A stretch of DNA of 64,000 bases from Rhabdothermincola salaria (GCF_021246445.1 NZ_JAJQXW010000002.1:310001-374000); one strand, 5' to 3'; counted from the first letter of the stretch, positions 17,387 to 26,218 are shown. The notes: generated from the letters alone by a model not told the origin. Made by a program: numbers and translations.

Positions 17387-18978
17387 CGTGTGACCTCGAG
17401 GGGAGCGGGGGTGGGACCGGAGGCAGGGGCGGTGGCGCTCGGCGAGCCGATGCGGAGCAGCTCTGTGTTGGCGCGCGAGCGGGTCGGTCGGGAGGGGGCC
17501 GGCCGGTGGGTGGACCCGAGGGCCCACACGTAGAGGCGGTCGGCCAGCCCGGCCGTGCCCGGGAGCCCGGCGCGGATGCCCACGACGGCGAGCAGCGCCA
17601 CGGCCAGGCCCACGAGAGCCCAGGCTCCCGGTCCCGCGGGCGTCGTGGCGCCGATCGGTCCGAGGAAGGTCTTCACCGTGTGCACCAGGCCGACGTAGGC
17701 GAGCGCGGCGGCCGTGCTGCCGACGAGCGCCCAGGCCCATCCGGCGGCGTCGCCCCGGCGCCGAGCCCACCCGGCGGTGCCGGCGACGATGGCCGCCCAG
17801 GCGAACACCAACAGGGCGGCCTCGGCGGCACCCCAGCCGAGGGCGCCCACGGCGGTGGCGAGGACCAGCCCCGGCGCCAGCGCCAGGAGGGCGAGCACCG
17901 CGACGGTCGGTGCCCGCAGGGTGGTGGGCGGGGGCAGCGTCCGCTGGTGGGTGGCCTCGTGCACCACAGCACCCGAGCCCAGGAAGCGGGCGGACTTGTA
18001 CAGGCCGTGCCCGACGAGGTGGACGACCGCGGCGGCGGGGAGGCCGGCGGCCACGGTGACCAGCATGAAGCCCATCTGGGCCGAGGTGGAGCGGGCCAGC
18101 TCACCCTTCACGTCGGCGCTCACCGACATCGTGAGCACCGACCACACGGCCGTGGCCCCGGCGGCCAGGGCCACGAGCGCCCAGGCCCCGGTGGCGGCCG
18201 AGAGGAGGGGGGCGACCACGATCAACAGCAGCCCGCCACCGTTGACGACGCCGGCGTGCAACAGCGCCGAGACCGGGGTGGGTGCCCCGACGGTGAGGGG
18301 CAGCCAGCCCGGGAGCGGCATCTGGGCGCAGCGCGACAGGGCGGCGACGACCACCAAGAGGGCCACTGGCGTCGCCCACCCACCCAGTTCGGACGCCGCG
18401 GCCGCCACTGCGCCGGGGTCGCGGAGATCGAAGCTCCCGGCCACCCCCAGCACCGCCACCACGGCGACGACCAGTGACACGTCGCCGAGACCCACTCCCC
18501 AGCGCACCAGCCGGAGGTCGGCGGCCACGCTCGGGTCGTCGCGCCGGAGGCCGACGAGGCCGACCACCGCCGCTCCGGAGACCACCCAGGCCAGGGCCAG
18601 GGTGGCGGGGGTGGCGGCGGCGACGAGCACCATCGACGAGGCCGTGAGGGTGACGGTGAGGCCGACGAACCGGTCCCGCCACGGTTCGGTGCGCAGGTAG
18701 CGCAGGGCGTAGCCCTGCACCGTGGCGCTCACCCCGATGACGAGGACGAGGAGCAGCACCGCCAACCGGTCGGCAGACACCGCCAACCAGGGCGCCGCCT
18801 CGGGCCCCAGGGCCAGCGTGGGGCGGCCGCCACCCAGGCTGGCACCGACGAGAGCCAGGGCGCCGACCAGGGCACCCAACGTGGCCCGGAGGGCGAGCCG
18901 GGCGAGCCGTTCGCTCCGGTCGGGGGAGGGTCCCGACGCGGAGGCCGGGCGGGATGCAGTGGACCACGTCGACAACAT
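17383..18978 (-). CDS. dabB: DabB, NuoL/MrpA-like proton-conducting membrane subunit
   Basis: 531 aa, about 14 hydrophobic segments. It belongs to the proton-translocating NADH-quinone-oxidoreductase/Mrp family: the segment LSRCAQMPLPGWLPL followed by TPVSALLHAGVVNGGG and the HLVGHGLYKSARFLGSG helix carries the conserved Lys/His residues of the proton channel. DabB couples proton-motive force to DabA. ATG 18978 (MLSTWSTASRP) is chosen because a TATTGT box ends 8 bases before it; an in-frame TTG at 19032 would put the promoter inside the gene. First gene of dabB-dabA-PII, all joined by 4-base overlaps. Confidence 0.92.
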   Translation of the reverse strand: MLSTWSTASRPASASGPSPDRSERLARLALRATLGALVGALALVGASLGGGRPTLALGPEAAPWLAVSADRLAVLLLVLVIGVSATVQGYALRYLRTEPWRDRFVGLTVTLTASSMVLVAAATPATLALAWVVSGAAVVGLVGLRRDDPSVAADLRLVRWGVGLGDVSLVVAVVAVLGVAGSFDLRDPGAVAAAASELGGWATPVALLVVVAALSRCAQMPLPGWLPLTVGAPTPVSALLHAGVVNGGGLLLIVVAPLLSAATGAWALVALAAGATAVWSVLTMSVSADVKGELARSTSAQMGFMLVTVAAGLPAAAVVHLVGHGLYKSARFLGSGAVVHEATHQRTLPPPTTLRAPTVAVLALLALAPGLVLATAVGALGWGAAEAALLVFAWAAIVAGTAGWARRRGDAAGWAWALVGSTAAALAYVGLVHTVKTFLGPIGATTPAGPGAWALVGLAVALLAVVGIRAGLPGTAGLADRLYVWALGSTHRPAPSRPTRSRANTELLRIGSPSATAPASGPTPAPLEVTR

Positions 18979-18985
18979 ACGAAGC

Positions 18986-19013
18986 ACAATAGCAGTATTT
19001 TGTTTCCTGTAAA
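18986..19013 (-). promoter_or_regulatory. Leaderless promoter of the DAB operon
   Basis: On the - strand: -35 TTTACA (19013-19008), 16-base spacer, -10 TATTGT (18991-18986), then 7 bases to ATG 18978. The region is conspicuously AT-rich for this window. Best-formed promoter seen. Confidence 0.7.
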
Positions 19014-19084
19014 GTCTTGCTTGTGTTGCCAAAGGTCCTTCCGCACGACGACGGGGTGCCCTCGCCCCCGGCTCGGGACATCCC

Positions 19085-19090
19085 TAGGGT
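19085..19090 (+). promoter_or_regulatory. Leaderless -10 box of the universal stress gene
   Basis: TAGGGT then 7 bases to ATG 19098; divergent from the DAB promoter. Confidence 0.55.
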
Positions 19091-19097
19091 CGGAGAC

Positions 19098-19988
19098 ATG
19101 AGCGATGCACCTCCACCTCCGGCCGGTCCTCCTCTTCGCCGCCCGGTGGCCGTGGCCGTCGACGGATCCGAAGGATCCCGGATCGCCCTTCGCTGGGCGG
19201 CGGCCACGGCGACCGCGACGGGCACGAAGCTGCGGGTCCTGCGTTCCTGGGAGTACCCCTCCTCGCTGCCCCTCCCCTTCGCCGACCTCAACCCCAAGGC
19301 ACCCGAGACGATCGACGACGAGATCCTCGAGGAGCTGAGGGGCTTCGTCGACGAGACCTTGGGCGACACCCACGGTGCCGAGCTCTCGGTGCTGCGAGGG
19401 CCCGCCGCGGCTGCCATCCTCGGCGCGGTCGACGAGCGTCGGCCGTCCATGCTGGTCGTGGGCTCGCGCGGGCTCGGAGGCTTCCGCGGGCTCCTGCTCG
19501 GCTCGGTGAGCCGGAGGTGCCTCGAGTATGCGTCGTGCACCGTCGTGGTGGTTCCCGAGGGCACCACCCCCGCCGCCGGACTGCATCACCTGGTCGTCGG
19601 TCTCGACGGATCCGACGCCTCCGGCCTGGCTCTGCGATGGGCGCGCGACGTCGCCGTCGCCAGCGGGGCCGCCCTCACCGCCCTCCACGTGTTCTCGCCG
19701 CCCTTCGCCGAGATACCACCCCAGGTCGTCGCCGAGCTCCGTCAGGAAGCTGACCAGCAGGTCCAGCGGGCCATGGACCGCGCGGCCGTCGCCCCCGACC
19801 TCGTCACCGTCGAGGGTGATCCCCGTGACGCGCTGATGGGTTCTGCCCGGGAGCGTCAGGCGGATCTCGTCGTCGTCGGCGCCACCGGCGGCGGCTCGGT
19901 CAAGCACCTCCTCGGTGCGGTCTCTGCCCACCTGGCGGCCCACACGCCCCTCCCGCTGGCCGTGGTGCGCACCGACCTGGACGACTGA
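19098..19988 (+). CDS. Tandem-domain universal stress protein (UspA family)
   Basis: 296 aa made of two Usp domains. Domain 1 begins RPVAVAVDGSEGSRIALRWA and ends with the ATP-binding GSRGLGGFRGLLLGSVS; domain 2 begins HLVVGLDGSDASGLALRWA and ends VGATGGGSVKHLLGAVSAHL. Both nucleotide loops (G-x2-G-x9-G-S/T form) are present, the second slightly altered. Tandem Usps are common in actinobacteria and respond to hypoxia or stress. It is divergent from the DAB operon, and a ferric-reductase-like gene follows 57 bases later, possibly in the same transcript. Confidence 0.92.
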   Translation: MSDAPPPPAGPPLRRPVAVAVDGSEGSRIALRWAAATATATGTKLRVLRSWEYPSSLPLPFADLNPKAPETIDDEILEELRGFVDETLGDTHGAELSVLRGPAAAAILGAVDERRPSMLVVGSRGLGGFRGLLLGSVSRRCLEYASCTVVVVPEGTTPAAGLHHLVVGLDGSDASGLALRWARDVAVASGAALTALHVFSPPFAEIPPQVVAELRQEADQQVQRAMDRAAVAPDLVTVEGDPRDALMGSARERQADLVVVGATGGGSVKHLLGAVSAHLAAHTPLPLAVVRTDLDD

Positions 19989-20045
19989 CGTGCGCCAACT
20001 TCGATCACCTTCCCCACCAGGCCGCGAGCCGAACCCCGCAACCCG

Positions 20046-21464
20046 ATGAACCGCCGGGCACGCCTCTGGGTGAGCGCCCTCGCCTACGGGGCGCTCACCC
20101 TGGTCCCGCTCTTCGTGGTACACCTCGGATCCATCCCTCGGGAGCGTGGCTTCTGGATCGAGTTCGGTGTCGCCCTCGGCTTCGTGGGGCTCGCCATGCT
20201 CGGGCTCCAGTCGATCCTCACGGCGCGCTTCCCGCGCATCTCGGGCTCCCTCGGACAGGACGCACTCCTGCAGTTCCACCGCCAGGCCGGGCTCGTCGCG
20301 TTCGGCCTCATCCTGGCCCACCCGGTGATCCTCCTGGCGTCGAACTCCGCCTACTGGGCGTTCCTCGATCCCACGAAGGGGTTCCTGCGGGCGTTCTTCC
20401 TCTGGATCGTTTTGGCCGCCCTTCCGACCATCATCGTGACGGCCCTGTGGCGCGACCGGCTCAAGCTTCCCTACGAATGGTGGCGGCTCGGCCACGGCGC
20501 CCTCGCCATGCTCATCGTCCTCATCGGTCTGGTCCACATCACCAGGGTCGCCTACTACCTCGAGAGTGGATGGAAGCAGGCCCTGTGGGTCGGCATCGGA
20601 GCAGCATCCATCGGAAGCGTCCTGTACGTCCGCGCGCTCAAGCCGCTCCGCATACGCCGCCATCCCCACCGCGTCGACGAGGTCGAGGAGATCGCCGACG
20701 GGACCTGGGAGCTCTCGCTCTCAGCCGAGAGCGGCCGCACCGTTCGCTTCAGGGCCGGCCAGTTCGGCTTCCTCACCATCGCCGCCACCCCTTTCGACCT
20801 CGAACAGCACCCGTTCTCGTTCGCGTCCAGCGCCCGCGACACCGCTGGCGTGAGGTTCGCCATCAAGGAGCTCGGCGACTTCACCGCTGGCATCGGAGAC
20901 GTGGAGGTGGGGTCACGGGCCTGGGTCGACGGGCCCTACGGATCGATGGGGCTGCACGACCAGCGCCCGCCAGGCGTCGGACTGGTCGCCGGAGGCATCG
21001 GGATCACCCCGATCATCAGTGTCCTGCGAACCCTTCGCGACGAGGGTGCCACCCACCCAGTCGTGGTGATCTATGCCAACCAGCGCACCACGGACATCGC
21101 CTACCGTCGCGAGCTCGACGACTTGGCGAGCCAGCTCGATCTCACCGTCGTCCATGTCCTGGCCGACCCCGACGCCTCCTGGGACGGTGAGCGAGGGCTG
21201 GTGGATGCCGCCCTGTTGGATCGTCACCTTCCCGCTGACCGTCGAGCGCGGTGGCGCTACCTCGTGTGCGGCCCGCCCCCCATGATGGAAGCCGCCGAAA
21301 CCGCGCTCACCGACCTCGGGATACCCCTGGACCACATCGAGTCAGAGCGCTTCGACCTCGGAGCAGCGGCGTCGGTGGGCCGCCGAGCTGTCGGGATCCG
21401 CCGGATGGTGGTGGGTCTCAGCGCCGTGGTGGTGGCGGGCGCCGCCCTCTGGGCGGCGGTCTGA
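20046..21464 (+). CDS. Ferric-reductase-like heme membrane protein fused to FNR domain
   Basis: 472 aa. The N-terminal ~210 residues form about six helices of a ferric reductase/NOX-type cytochrome b, with paired helix histidines in LLQFHRQAG, LILAHPVILL, RLGHGALAML and LVHITRVAYY as heme ligands. The rest is a ferredoxin-NADP reductase module: FAD site EQHPFSFAS, NAD site LVAGGIGITPIISVLR and YLVCGPPPMM. A last C-terminal hydrophobic helix is unusual. Predicted to move electrons from NAD(P)H through FAD and heme across the membrane; acceptor unknown. It is downstream of a Usp gene, which suggests redox stress. Confidence 0.85.
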   Translation: MNRRARLWVSALAYGALTLVPLFVVHLGSIPRERGFWIEFGVALGFVGLAMLGLQSILTARFPRISGSLGQDALLQFHRQAGLVAFGLILAHPVILLASNSAYWAFLDPTKGFLRAFFLWIVLAALPTIIVTALWRDRLKLPYEWWRLGHGALAMLIVLIGLVHITRVAYYLESGWKQALWVGIGAASIGSVLYVRALKPLRIRRHPHRVDEVEEIADGTWELSLSAESGRTVRFRAGQFGFLTIAATPFDLEQHPFSFASSARDTAGVRFAIKELGDFTAGIGDVEVGSRAWVDGPYGSMGLHDQRPPGVGLVAGGIGITPIISVLRTLRDEGATHPVVVIYANQRTTDIAYRRELDDLASQLDLTVVHVLADPDASWDGERGLVDAALLDRHLPADRRARWRYLVCGPPPMMEAAETALTDLGIPLDHIESERFDLGAAASVGRRAVGIRRMVVGLSAVVVAGAALWAAV

Positions 21465-21480
21465 CCCCCCTGGTCGGGGC

Positions 21481-21912
21481 TCACGGCGGCGCCGACGCCG
21501 TGGTCAAGAGCTCGATCAGGTTCCCGTCGGGGTCGCGGAGGTAGACCGACCGGCCCATGACACCGTTCGAGGCGGGGCGGTCCACCGGCCCCTCAACGAC
21601 CTCGACTCGGGCGGCCGCCAACCCGGCGAGGATCGACTCGACCGGGCCCCGACACCGGAAGCACAGGTCGGCCGAGCCGGCCACGGGTCGAACGGCGTGG
21701 GGCGCAGCGGGAGCGGCGACGGCGTGCACGCTGAGGCGCGACCCGCCCAGCTGCAACAGCGCCACCGGGATCACGCCGGAACGGCGGAGGTCGTCGTACA
21801 GGCGCTCGGCGCCGAGCACCCGTTCGTACCAGTCCAGCGTGACGTCGACGTCGGCCACGGTGATGGCCACGTGGTCGAGTCCCTCGACGCCGCCCGCGGG
21901 AACGCCGGTCAT
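21481..21912 (-). CDS. VOC-superfamily (glyoxalase-like) protein
   Basis: 143 aa, two beta-alpha-beta3 units. The first strand has the metal ligand His in GLDHVAITVAD; a second His is in LSVHAVAA; the C-terminal NLIELL supplies Glu. This supports a metal-dependent vicinal-oxygen-chelate fold (glyoxalase, dioxygenase or isomerase type). ATG 21912 has no clean ribosome site; the frame stays open upstream to 21993 with no better start. It is divergent from an alpha/beta hydrolase and ends 16 bases from the flavocytochrome. Confidence 0.8.
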   Translation of the reverse strand: MTGVPAGGVEGLDHVAITVADVDVTLDWYERVLGAERLYDDLRRSGVIPVALLQLGGSRLSVHAVAAPAAPHAVRPVAGSADLCFRCRGPVESILAGLAAARVEVVEGPVDRPASNGVMGRSVYLRDPDGNLIELLTTASAPP

Positions 21913-22038
21913 GCCCCTACGACGCGCCGGTCGACGATCACCATCGGTCTCCCCCTCCGTGGACCGCCACCGTAGACGGCGGCCCCGACGCACGGCGGTG
22001 GGCGGCGGAGAACCGGCCCGAGGCCGAGGGGCGGCGGG

Positions 22039-22044
22039 TAGCGT
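22039..22044 (+). promoter_or_regulatory. Leaderless -10 box of the alpha/beta hydrolase gene
   Basis: TAGCGT then 8 bases to ATG 22053; no Shine-Dalgarno sequence. Confidence 0.5.
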
Positions 22045-22052
22045 CGCGACCG

Positions 22053-22928
22053 ATGCCGGACCACCGCGATGCCGCCGTTCGTTTCGAGTTCCCGGGAGTC
22101 GACGGCATCAACCTCGTCGGTGACCGCCGCGGCCCGACCGCCGGGCCACCGGTCGTGCTGCTCCACGGCGGCGGGCAGACCCGCCACTCCTGGGGCGGGA
22201 CGGCCCGTGCCGTCGCCGAGGCCGGCTGGCCGGCCATCACCCTCGACGCTCGCGGCCACGGCGAGTCCGACTGGTCCGAGAACGGGGACTACCGGCTCTC
22301 CAGCTTCGGCGCCGACGTGGCCGCGTTCGTCGCCACCCTCGACGCCTCGCCGGTGCTCATCGGCGCTTCGCTCGGAGGGCTCACCTCCATGTTGCTGGCC
22401 GGCGAGATGGTCCCCGGCGTCGCCCGCGGCGTGGTCCTCGTCGACATCATCCCCGACATGGAGCAGGCCGGCGCCGACCGCATCCAGGCCTTCATGGCCG
22501 AGCACGCCCGCACCGGCTTCGACTCCCTCGACGACGTGGCCGATGCCATCGCCGCCTACAACCCGCACCGTCCCCGTCCCACCGACCTGTCGGGGTTGGC
22601 CAAGAACGTGCGCGAGCGCGAGGGGCGCTTCTACTGGCACTGGGACCCCGCCTTCGTGGGCGGCACCGCCGATCTGCCACCCACCGAGATCGGCGACGTC
22701 GAACGTCTGCACCGGGCGGTGGCGACGCTGGTCGACACCACACCGGTGATGCTGGTGCGAGGCCGGGTGAGCGACCTGGTCAGCGAGACGCGGGCCCGGG
22801 AGTTCTGCGCGCGGTTCCCGACCGTGGAGTACGTCGACGTCGCCGGCGCCGGGCACATGGTGGCCGGCGACCGCAACGACGCCTTCACGAGGGCGGTCCT
22901 CGACTTCCTGGAGCGCCACGCCCGCTGA
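22053..22928 (+). CDS. Alpha/beta hydrolase
   Basis: 291 aa. Canonical fold markers: LLHGGGQTRHSW oxyanion loop, DARGHGESDW, nucleophile elbow GASLGG, and catalytic His in GAGHMVAGD. Closest in style to epoxide hydrolase / haloperoxidase / esterase groups that carry a helical cap (about residues 130-200 here). Cytoplasmic, no signal peptide. Divergent from the VOC protein, so both may serve the same catabolic step, but the substrate is unknown. Confidence 0.88.
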   Translation: MPDHRDAAVRFEFPGVDGINLVGDRRGPTAGPPVVLLHGGGQTRHSWGGTARAVAEAGWPAITLDARGHGESDWSENGDYRLSSFGADVAAFVATLDASPVLIGASLGGLTSMLLAGEMVPGVARGVVLVDIIPDMEQAGADRIQAFMAEHARTGFDSLDDVADAIAAYNPHRPRPTDLSGLAKNVREREGRFYWHWDPAFVGGTADLPPTEIGDVERLHRAVATLVDTTPVMLVRGRVSDLVSETRAREFCARFPTVEYVDVAGAGHMVAGDRNDAFTRAVLDFLERHAR

Positions 22929-22932
22929 GGTC

Positions 22933-22960
22933 CCCTCGCCCGGTGCGCGCCGGGCGAGGG
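22933..22960. terminator. Bidirectional GC hairpin
   Basis: 11-bp perfect stem (CCCTCGCCCGG / CCGGGCGAGGG) with 6-base loop TGCGCG, placed between the convergent hydrolase and protease genes. No U tract. Confidence 0.7.
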
Positions 22961-22966
22961 TCGCCC

Positions 22967-24490
22967 TCACCCGACGACGTTGAACGTGGCGAACACCTCG
23001 TCGATCACGCCGAGGTCTGCCTCGGTCACCGCCTGCACGGCGACCACGAAGGTGAAGCCCGGGAACTCGGCGGCCTCGGTGACGAGCACCACGAACGCCG
23101 CCCCGTTGGGTCCGCACTGATCCCAGATCTGGAACAGACCGCTGAAGCGGTCGTCGGCGTACTCGGAGACACCGGCGTCCACGCACTCGCCCGGGGCAGG
23201 AGCGAACTCCGCCAGCGCCTCTCCGGGGCTGACGAGCGTCTCGCCGGCCACGAACACCATCCCCGGGGTGCTGTAGGAGGTCTCGAAGCTCTGGAGGTCG
23301 GGCGAGGCCGCCACCACCGGGATCGGCCCGCCGTCGTCGGCGGTGAGCGGGGAGGTGAGCACGTCGGCCCACTCGGTGGGCACGTCGACGGTGAGCGTGC
23401 CCGTGTCGTCGGTGATGGTGACGTAGGACGTGTAGGACGCGCCCTCGGACAGCTGGGCCTCCTCCTCCACCTCCCGAGCAAAGCTGTAGGCGGCCTCGAG
23501 TGCCTTCGAACCGTTGATCTCACCCCGCAGGACCTCCTCGCTGTCGAAGCGCAGCGCCTCGACGGCGATGGCCCCGCCGCCGGCGGTGCGCAGCACGTCG
23601 CAGTAGGCACGGAAGGTGCCGTCCTCGCCCATGGGCACGCCGTTGAGCGACGTGATGATGTCGCCGGGCAGCAGCGCCGCCGTCGCGGCCGGCGAACCGG
23701 GGGCCACCCCGGCCACCCAGATGCCGGTCAACCCGGTCTCCTCGTCGTCGACGGACCAACCGTTGACGCCGATGGACTCCATGTCGCCCTCCTGGAGCTG
23801 GTCGACCACCTCGGTCGCCAGGTCGGCCGCGATGGCGAAGAACTGGGCGGTGTCGGTGACCGCGCCGCCGGCGTAGTTCACCGCCACGACCTTGCCGGAC
23901 TCGTCCACCAGCGGTCCACCGGAGTTGCCCGGCTGGATGTTGGCGTCGTGCTCGATGGTGCGGTCGATCGACGAGGTGCCGGTGAGGTCGCCGTCAGCTT
24001 GGGCCTTGGCCACGATCCCCCGGGTGAGGGTGAACTCGGGGTCACCGAGGGGGAACCCGGCGGCGTAGACGTCGAGCCCGGTGCTGATCTCCTCGTCGTA
24101 CCACTCCAGGTAGGGGGTGGACTCCTCCACGTCGACCTGGATGAGAGCCAGGTCGTTGCACTCGGACACACCGACCACCTGGGCGTTGTAGCCCTGGCTG
24201 TCGTCGTCGCCGATGAAGACCTCGAGGGTTCCGGCCCCGGTGACCACGTGGTTGTTGGTCACCGCCAGGCCCTGATCGTCGATGAAGAAGCCGCTGCCGG
24301 TACCGGTCTCGGTGGCGAACCCCACCTCCGGGTCCCGCAGGGAACCTTCGGTCGTGATCCGGATGGTGGCCGACTCCACGTCGTCGACCGACCCCACGGC
24401 GCCCGAGCCACCCCCTCCACCGCAGGCGACGGCCGTCATCGCCGCCGTCACCGTCACTCCGGCGACCGTTGCCCGTCGCATCATCCCCAT
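22967..24490 (-). CDS. Trypsin-like serine protease with PDZ domain, lipoprotein (HtrA/DegP-like)
   Basis: 507 aa. Signal peptide with lipobox (MTAVAC at about residues 17-22) predicts a lipid-anchored extracytoplasmic enzyme. Catalytic triad: His81 in VTNNHVV, Asp113 in CNDLALIQ, Ser190 in QPGNSGGPLVD. A PDZ domain follows (VAGVAPGSPAATAALLPGD, GVPM), and a C-terminal ~190-residue domain of unknown type ends with a lipoprotein-like beta region containing two Cys. Start ATG 24490 has GGAGG 7 bases upstream. Likely envelope protein quality control or regulated proteolysis. Confidence 0.9.
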   Translation of the reverse strand: MGMMRRATVAGVTVTAAMTAVACGGGGGSGAVGSVDDVESATIRITTEGSLRDPEVGFATETGTGSGFFIDDQGLAVTNNHVVTGAGTLEVFIGDDDSQGYNAQVVGVSECNDLALIQVDVEESTPYLEWYDEEISTGLDVYAAGFPLGDPEFTLTRGIVAKAQADGDLTGTSSIDRTIEHDANIQPGNSGGPLVDESGKVVAVNYAGGAVTDTAQFFAIAADLATEVVDQLQEGDMESIGVNGWSVDDEETGLTGIWVAGVAPGSPAATAALLPGDIITSLNGVPMGEDGTFRAYCDVLRTAGGGAIAVEALRFDSEEVLRGEINGSKALEAAYSFAREVEEEAQLSEGASYTSYVTITDDTGTLTVDVPTEWADVLTSPLTADDGGPIPVVAASPDLQSFETSYSTPGMVFVAGETLVSPGEALAEFAPAPGECVDAGVSEYADDRFSGLFQIWDQCGPNGAAFVVLVTEAAEFPGFTFVVAVQAVTEADLGVIDEVFATFNVVG

Positions 24491-24571
24491 CTCACGCCTC
24501 CGCTCCGCAGATCGACCCTCCATCGGGTCGAGGCTGCGCCGACGGTACGGCCGAGCGGTTTCAGCGCTCTT

Positions 24572-25069
24572 TCAGTGACGTTTCACGCCGCCGTACTTCA
24601 TGCGGGTGTCGGCCATGGACGCGGCTCGACGCTCGTCGTCGTCGATGCCGGCGTCGACCACCTCGCCCACGAACAGGGTGTGGCTCCCGAGATCGAGGGT
24701 GTGGCGCACCTCGCAGTCGACCCAGGCGATCGCCTCCTCGAACACCGGGGCGCCGGTGCTGGCCGAGCGCACGGCGCGGCCGTTGAGGGTGTCGCCCTCG
24801 TCGGCGGCCGGTTTGGAGAACTTCACGAACACCCGCGTGTCGTCGGCGTCCCAGAGGTTGACCGTGAACGATCCGCCGTCGGTGATCAACCGATGGGTGA
24901 CCGCGGCGTTGTCGACGCCGATGCCGATGAGCACGGGCTCCATGGCCAGCTGGGTGATCCAGCTGGTGGTCATGGCGTTGCGCTCGTCACCCGCTCGGGA
25001 GCCCACGAGCGCCAGCGCGTTGGGGATCTTCCAGGTGACACGGTTGAGCAGCTCGTCGTCGAGGGCCAT
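24572..25069 (-). CDS. Flavin reductase-like FMN-binding protein
   Basis: 165 aa, split-barrel flavin reductase family. AMTTSWITQLAMEPVLIGIGV is split by the typical FMN-phosphate contacts, and HRLITDGGSFTVNLWD and HTLFVGEVVDAG are the conserved blocks. It supplies reduced flavin to a monooxygenase or reduces a small substrate directly. Leaderless start: TACCAT, 7 bases, ATG 25069. No monooxygenase partner is adjacent, though Rieske and LLM enzymes lie in the window. Confidence 0.85.
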   Translation of the reverse strand: MALDDELLNRVTWKIPNALALVGSRAGDERNAMTTSWITQLAMEPVLIGIGVDNAAVTHRLITDGGSFTVNLWDADDTRVFVKFSKPAADEGDTLNGRAVRSASTGAPVFEEAIAWVDCEVRHTLDLGSHTLFVGEVVDAGIDDDERRAASMADTRMKYGGVKRH

Positions 25070-25076
25070 GGGCGCG

Positions 25077-25082
25077 ATGGTA
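25077..25082 (-). promoter_or_regulatory. Leaderless -10 box of the flavin reductase gene
   Basis: TACCAT on the - strand, 7 bases before ATG 25069. Confidence 0.5.
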
Positions 25083-25135
25083 GGGGCATGCCGCGGTGAC
25101 GGCTCGGGCGATGGCCGCGTCGACCCGACGACGGT

Positions 25136-26218
25136 TCAGGGACGGGCAGGAGCCGACCGGCCGGATGCCCTCCCGGTGAGCACGGTGAGCACCACCGTCA
25201 CCACGGGGACGACGAGGGCCGCCAGCGCCACCCCGAGCAGGGTGAAGCCCACCCGGTAGGCATCGGCGCTCAGCGCAGTGCCGGCATCGGAGTCGAACAG
25301 CACCACCGCCGGGGTGAGCAACGCCACGGCCCGCCAGTAATGGTGCGGGTCGGGATCGAGGAAGAGCAGCAGGCTCACGACCAGGCAGCCCATCCCCAGC
25401 AGGTGCTGCACCCCCTCCCACGGCACCACCAGGGCGACGACCATGGCGATCAGCGCCCCGCCGACCGTCCCCACGGCGCGCTGAGCGGCCTTGATCCGAA
25501 CGGCGCGACGAGGCTCCTCGGGCCGCGCCGACATGGCCAGCACGTACAGCGTGAGCAGGAGCCAGGCGGCCAGCGGCAACCGGTACCACTCGAGCACGAC
25601 GAAGGTCGCCGTCGCCGTCGTGACCGCGAGGGTCCCGGCCAGCACCGCCGCAGACGAACGTTCGAGGCCGGGAAGAGGGACGCTCCGGGGCAGCGCGCGG
25701 GCCGTGACCTGCGACGACCACAGACCGGCGAGCAGGCCGACCACCAGGTTGAGCAGCACCACCCCACCACCGGTCTGCACCACCCGAACCAGCTCGACCT
25801 TGTCGGCCGGATCGACGGGTACCGGAGCCACCACCACGAACCCGGTGGTGATGCCGACGATGGCGTACCCCCGCATCCGGCCGAGGCGGGCCGCCGGGTA
25901 GGAACCGGCGCCCACCACCGCGATCCAGGCCGCCGCGGCCCACGGGTGGGGGCTCAGCACGGTGGCGACCGACATCGACCCCACCCCGACCGCGACGAGG
26001 ACCGCCCCCCACCGGGGCCCTTCGGTCATGGTGGCCTGCACCCCGAGCAGGCAGGCCAGGGTCACGACCATGGCGTTGACCTCGGTGCCGGCGAAGCCGG
26101 CCACACCCACCGGCAGCAACGCCAGGAGCACCACCGCCACGACCTGGGGCACCGCCTTCAGGTACCTCACCGCCGGCGCCGGGCCCGCCGGGCCGGGACG
26201 GGGCTCGGCCGTCGTCAT
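25136..26218 (-). CDS. FUSC-like multi-pass membrane protein
   Basis: 360 aa with about ten hydrophobic helices arranged as two similar halves (VVAVVLLALLPVGVAG ... and LAVTTATATFVVLEW ...). The halves are joined by a short soluble linker, and there is a conserved basic segment RAVRIKAAQRAVGTVGGALI, the signature position of the FUSC/aromatic-acid-exporter (YccS/AaeB) family. The large cytoplasmic domains of full-length family members are missing. A role in export of aromatic acids or in envelope stress is inference from the family. Confidence 0.7.
   Translation of the reverse strand: MTTAEPRPGPAGPAPAVRYLKAVPQVVAVVLLALLPVGVAGFAGTEVNAMVVTLACLLGVQATMTEGPRWGAVLVAVGVGSMSVATVLSPHPWAAAAWIAVVGAGSYPAARLGRMRGYAIVGITTGFVVVAPVPVDPADKVELVRVVQTGGGVVLLNLVVGLLAGLWSSQVTARALPRSVPLPGLERSSAAVLAGTLAVTTATATFVVLEWYRLPLAAWLLLTLYVLAMSARPEEPRRAVRIKAAQRAVGTVGGALIAMVVALVVPWEGVQHLLGMGCLVVSLLLFLDPDPHHYWRAVALLTPAVVLFDSDAGTALSADAYRVGFTLLGVALAALVVPVVTVVLTVLTGRASGRSAPARP

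Noticed and set aside
14807-17533. 908-codon open frame on the + strand opposite dabA
   Set aside because: Mirror of the dabA coding pattern in GC-saturated DNA; composition is Gly/Arg/His/Val rich with no domain, while the - strand encodes DabA with its conserved zinc residues.
18979-19032. TTG start at 19032 for dabB
   Set aside because: Would place the TTTACA/TATTGT promoter inside the gene and add an AT-rich, unconserved leader.
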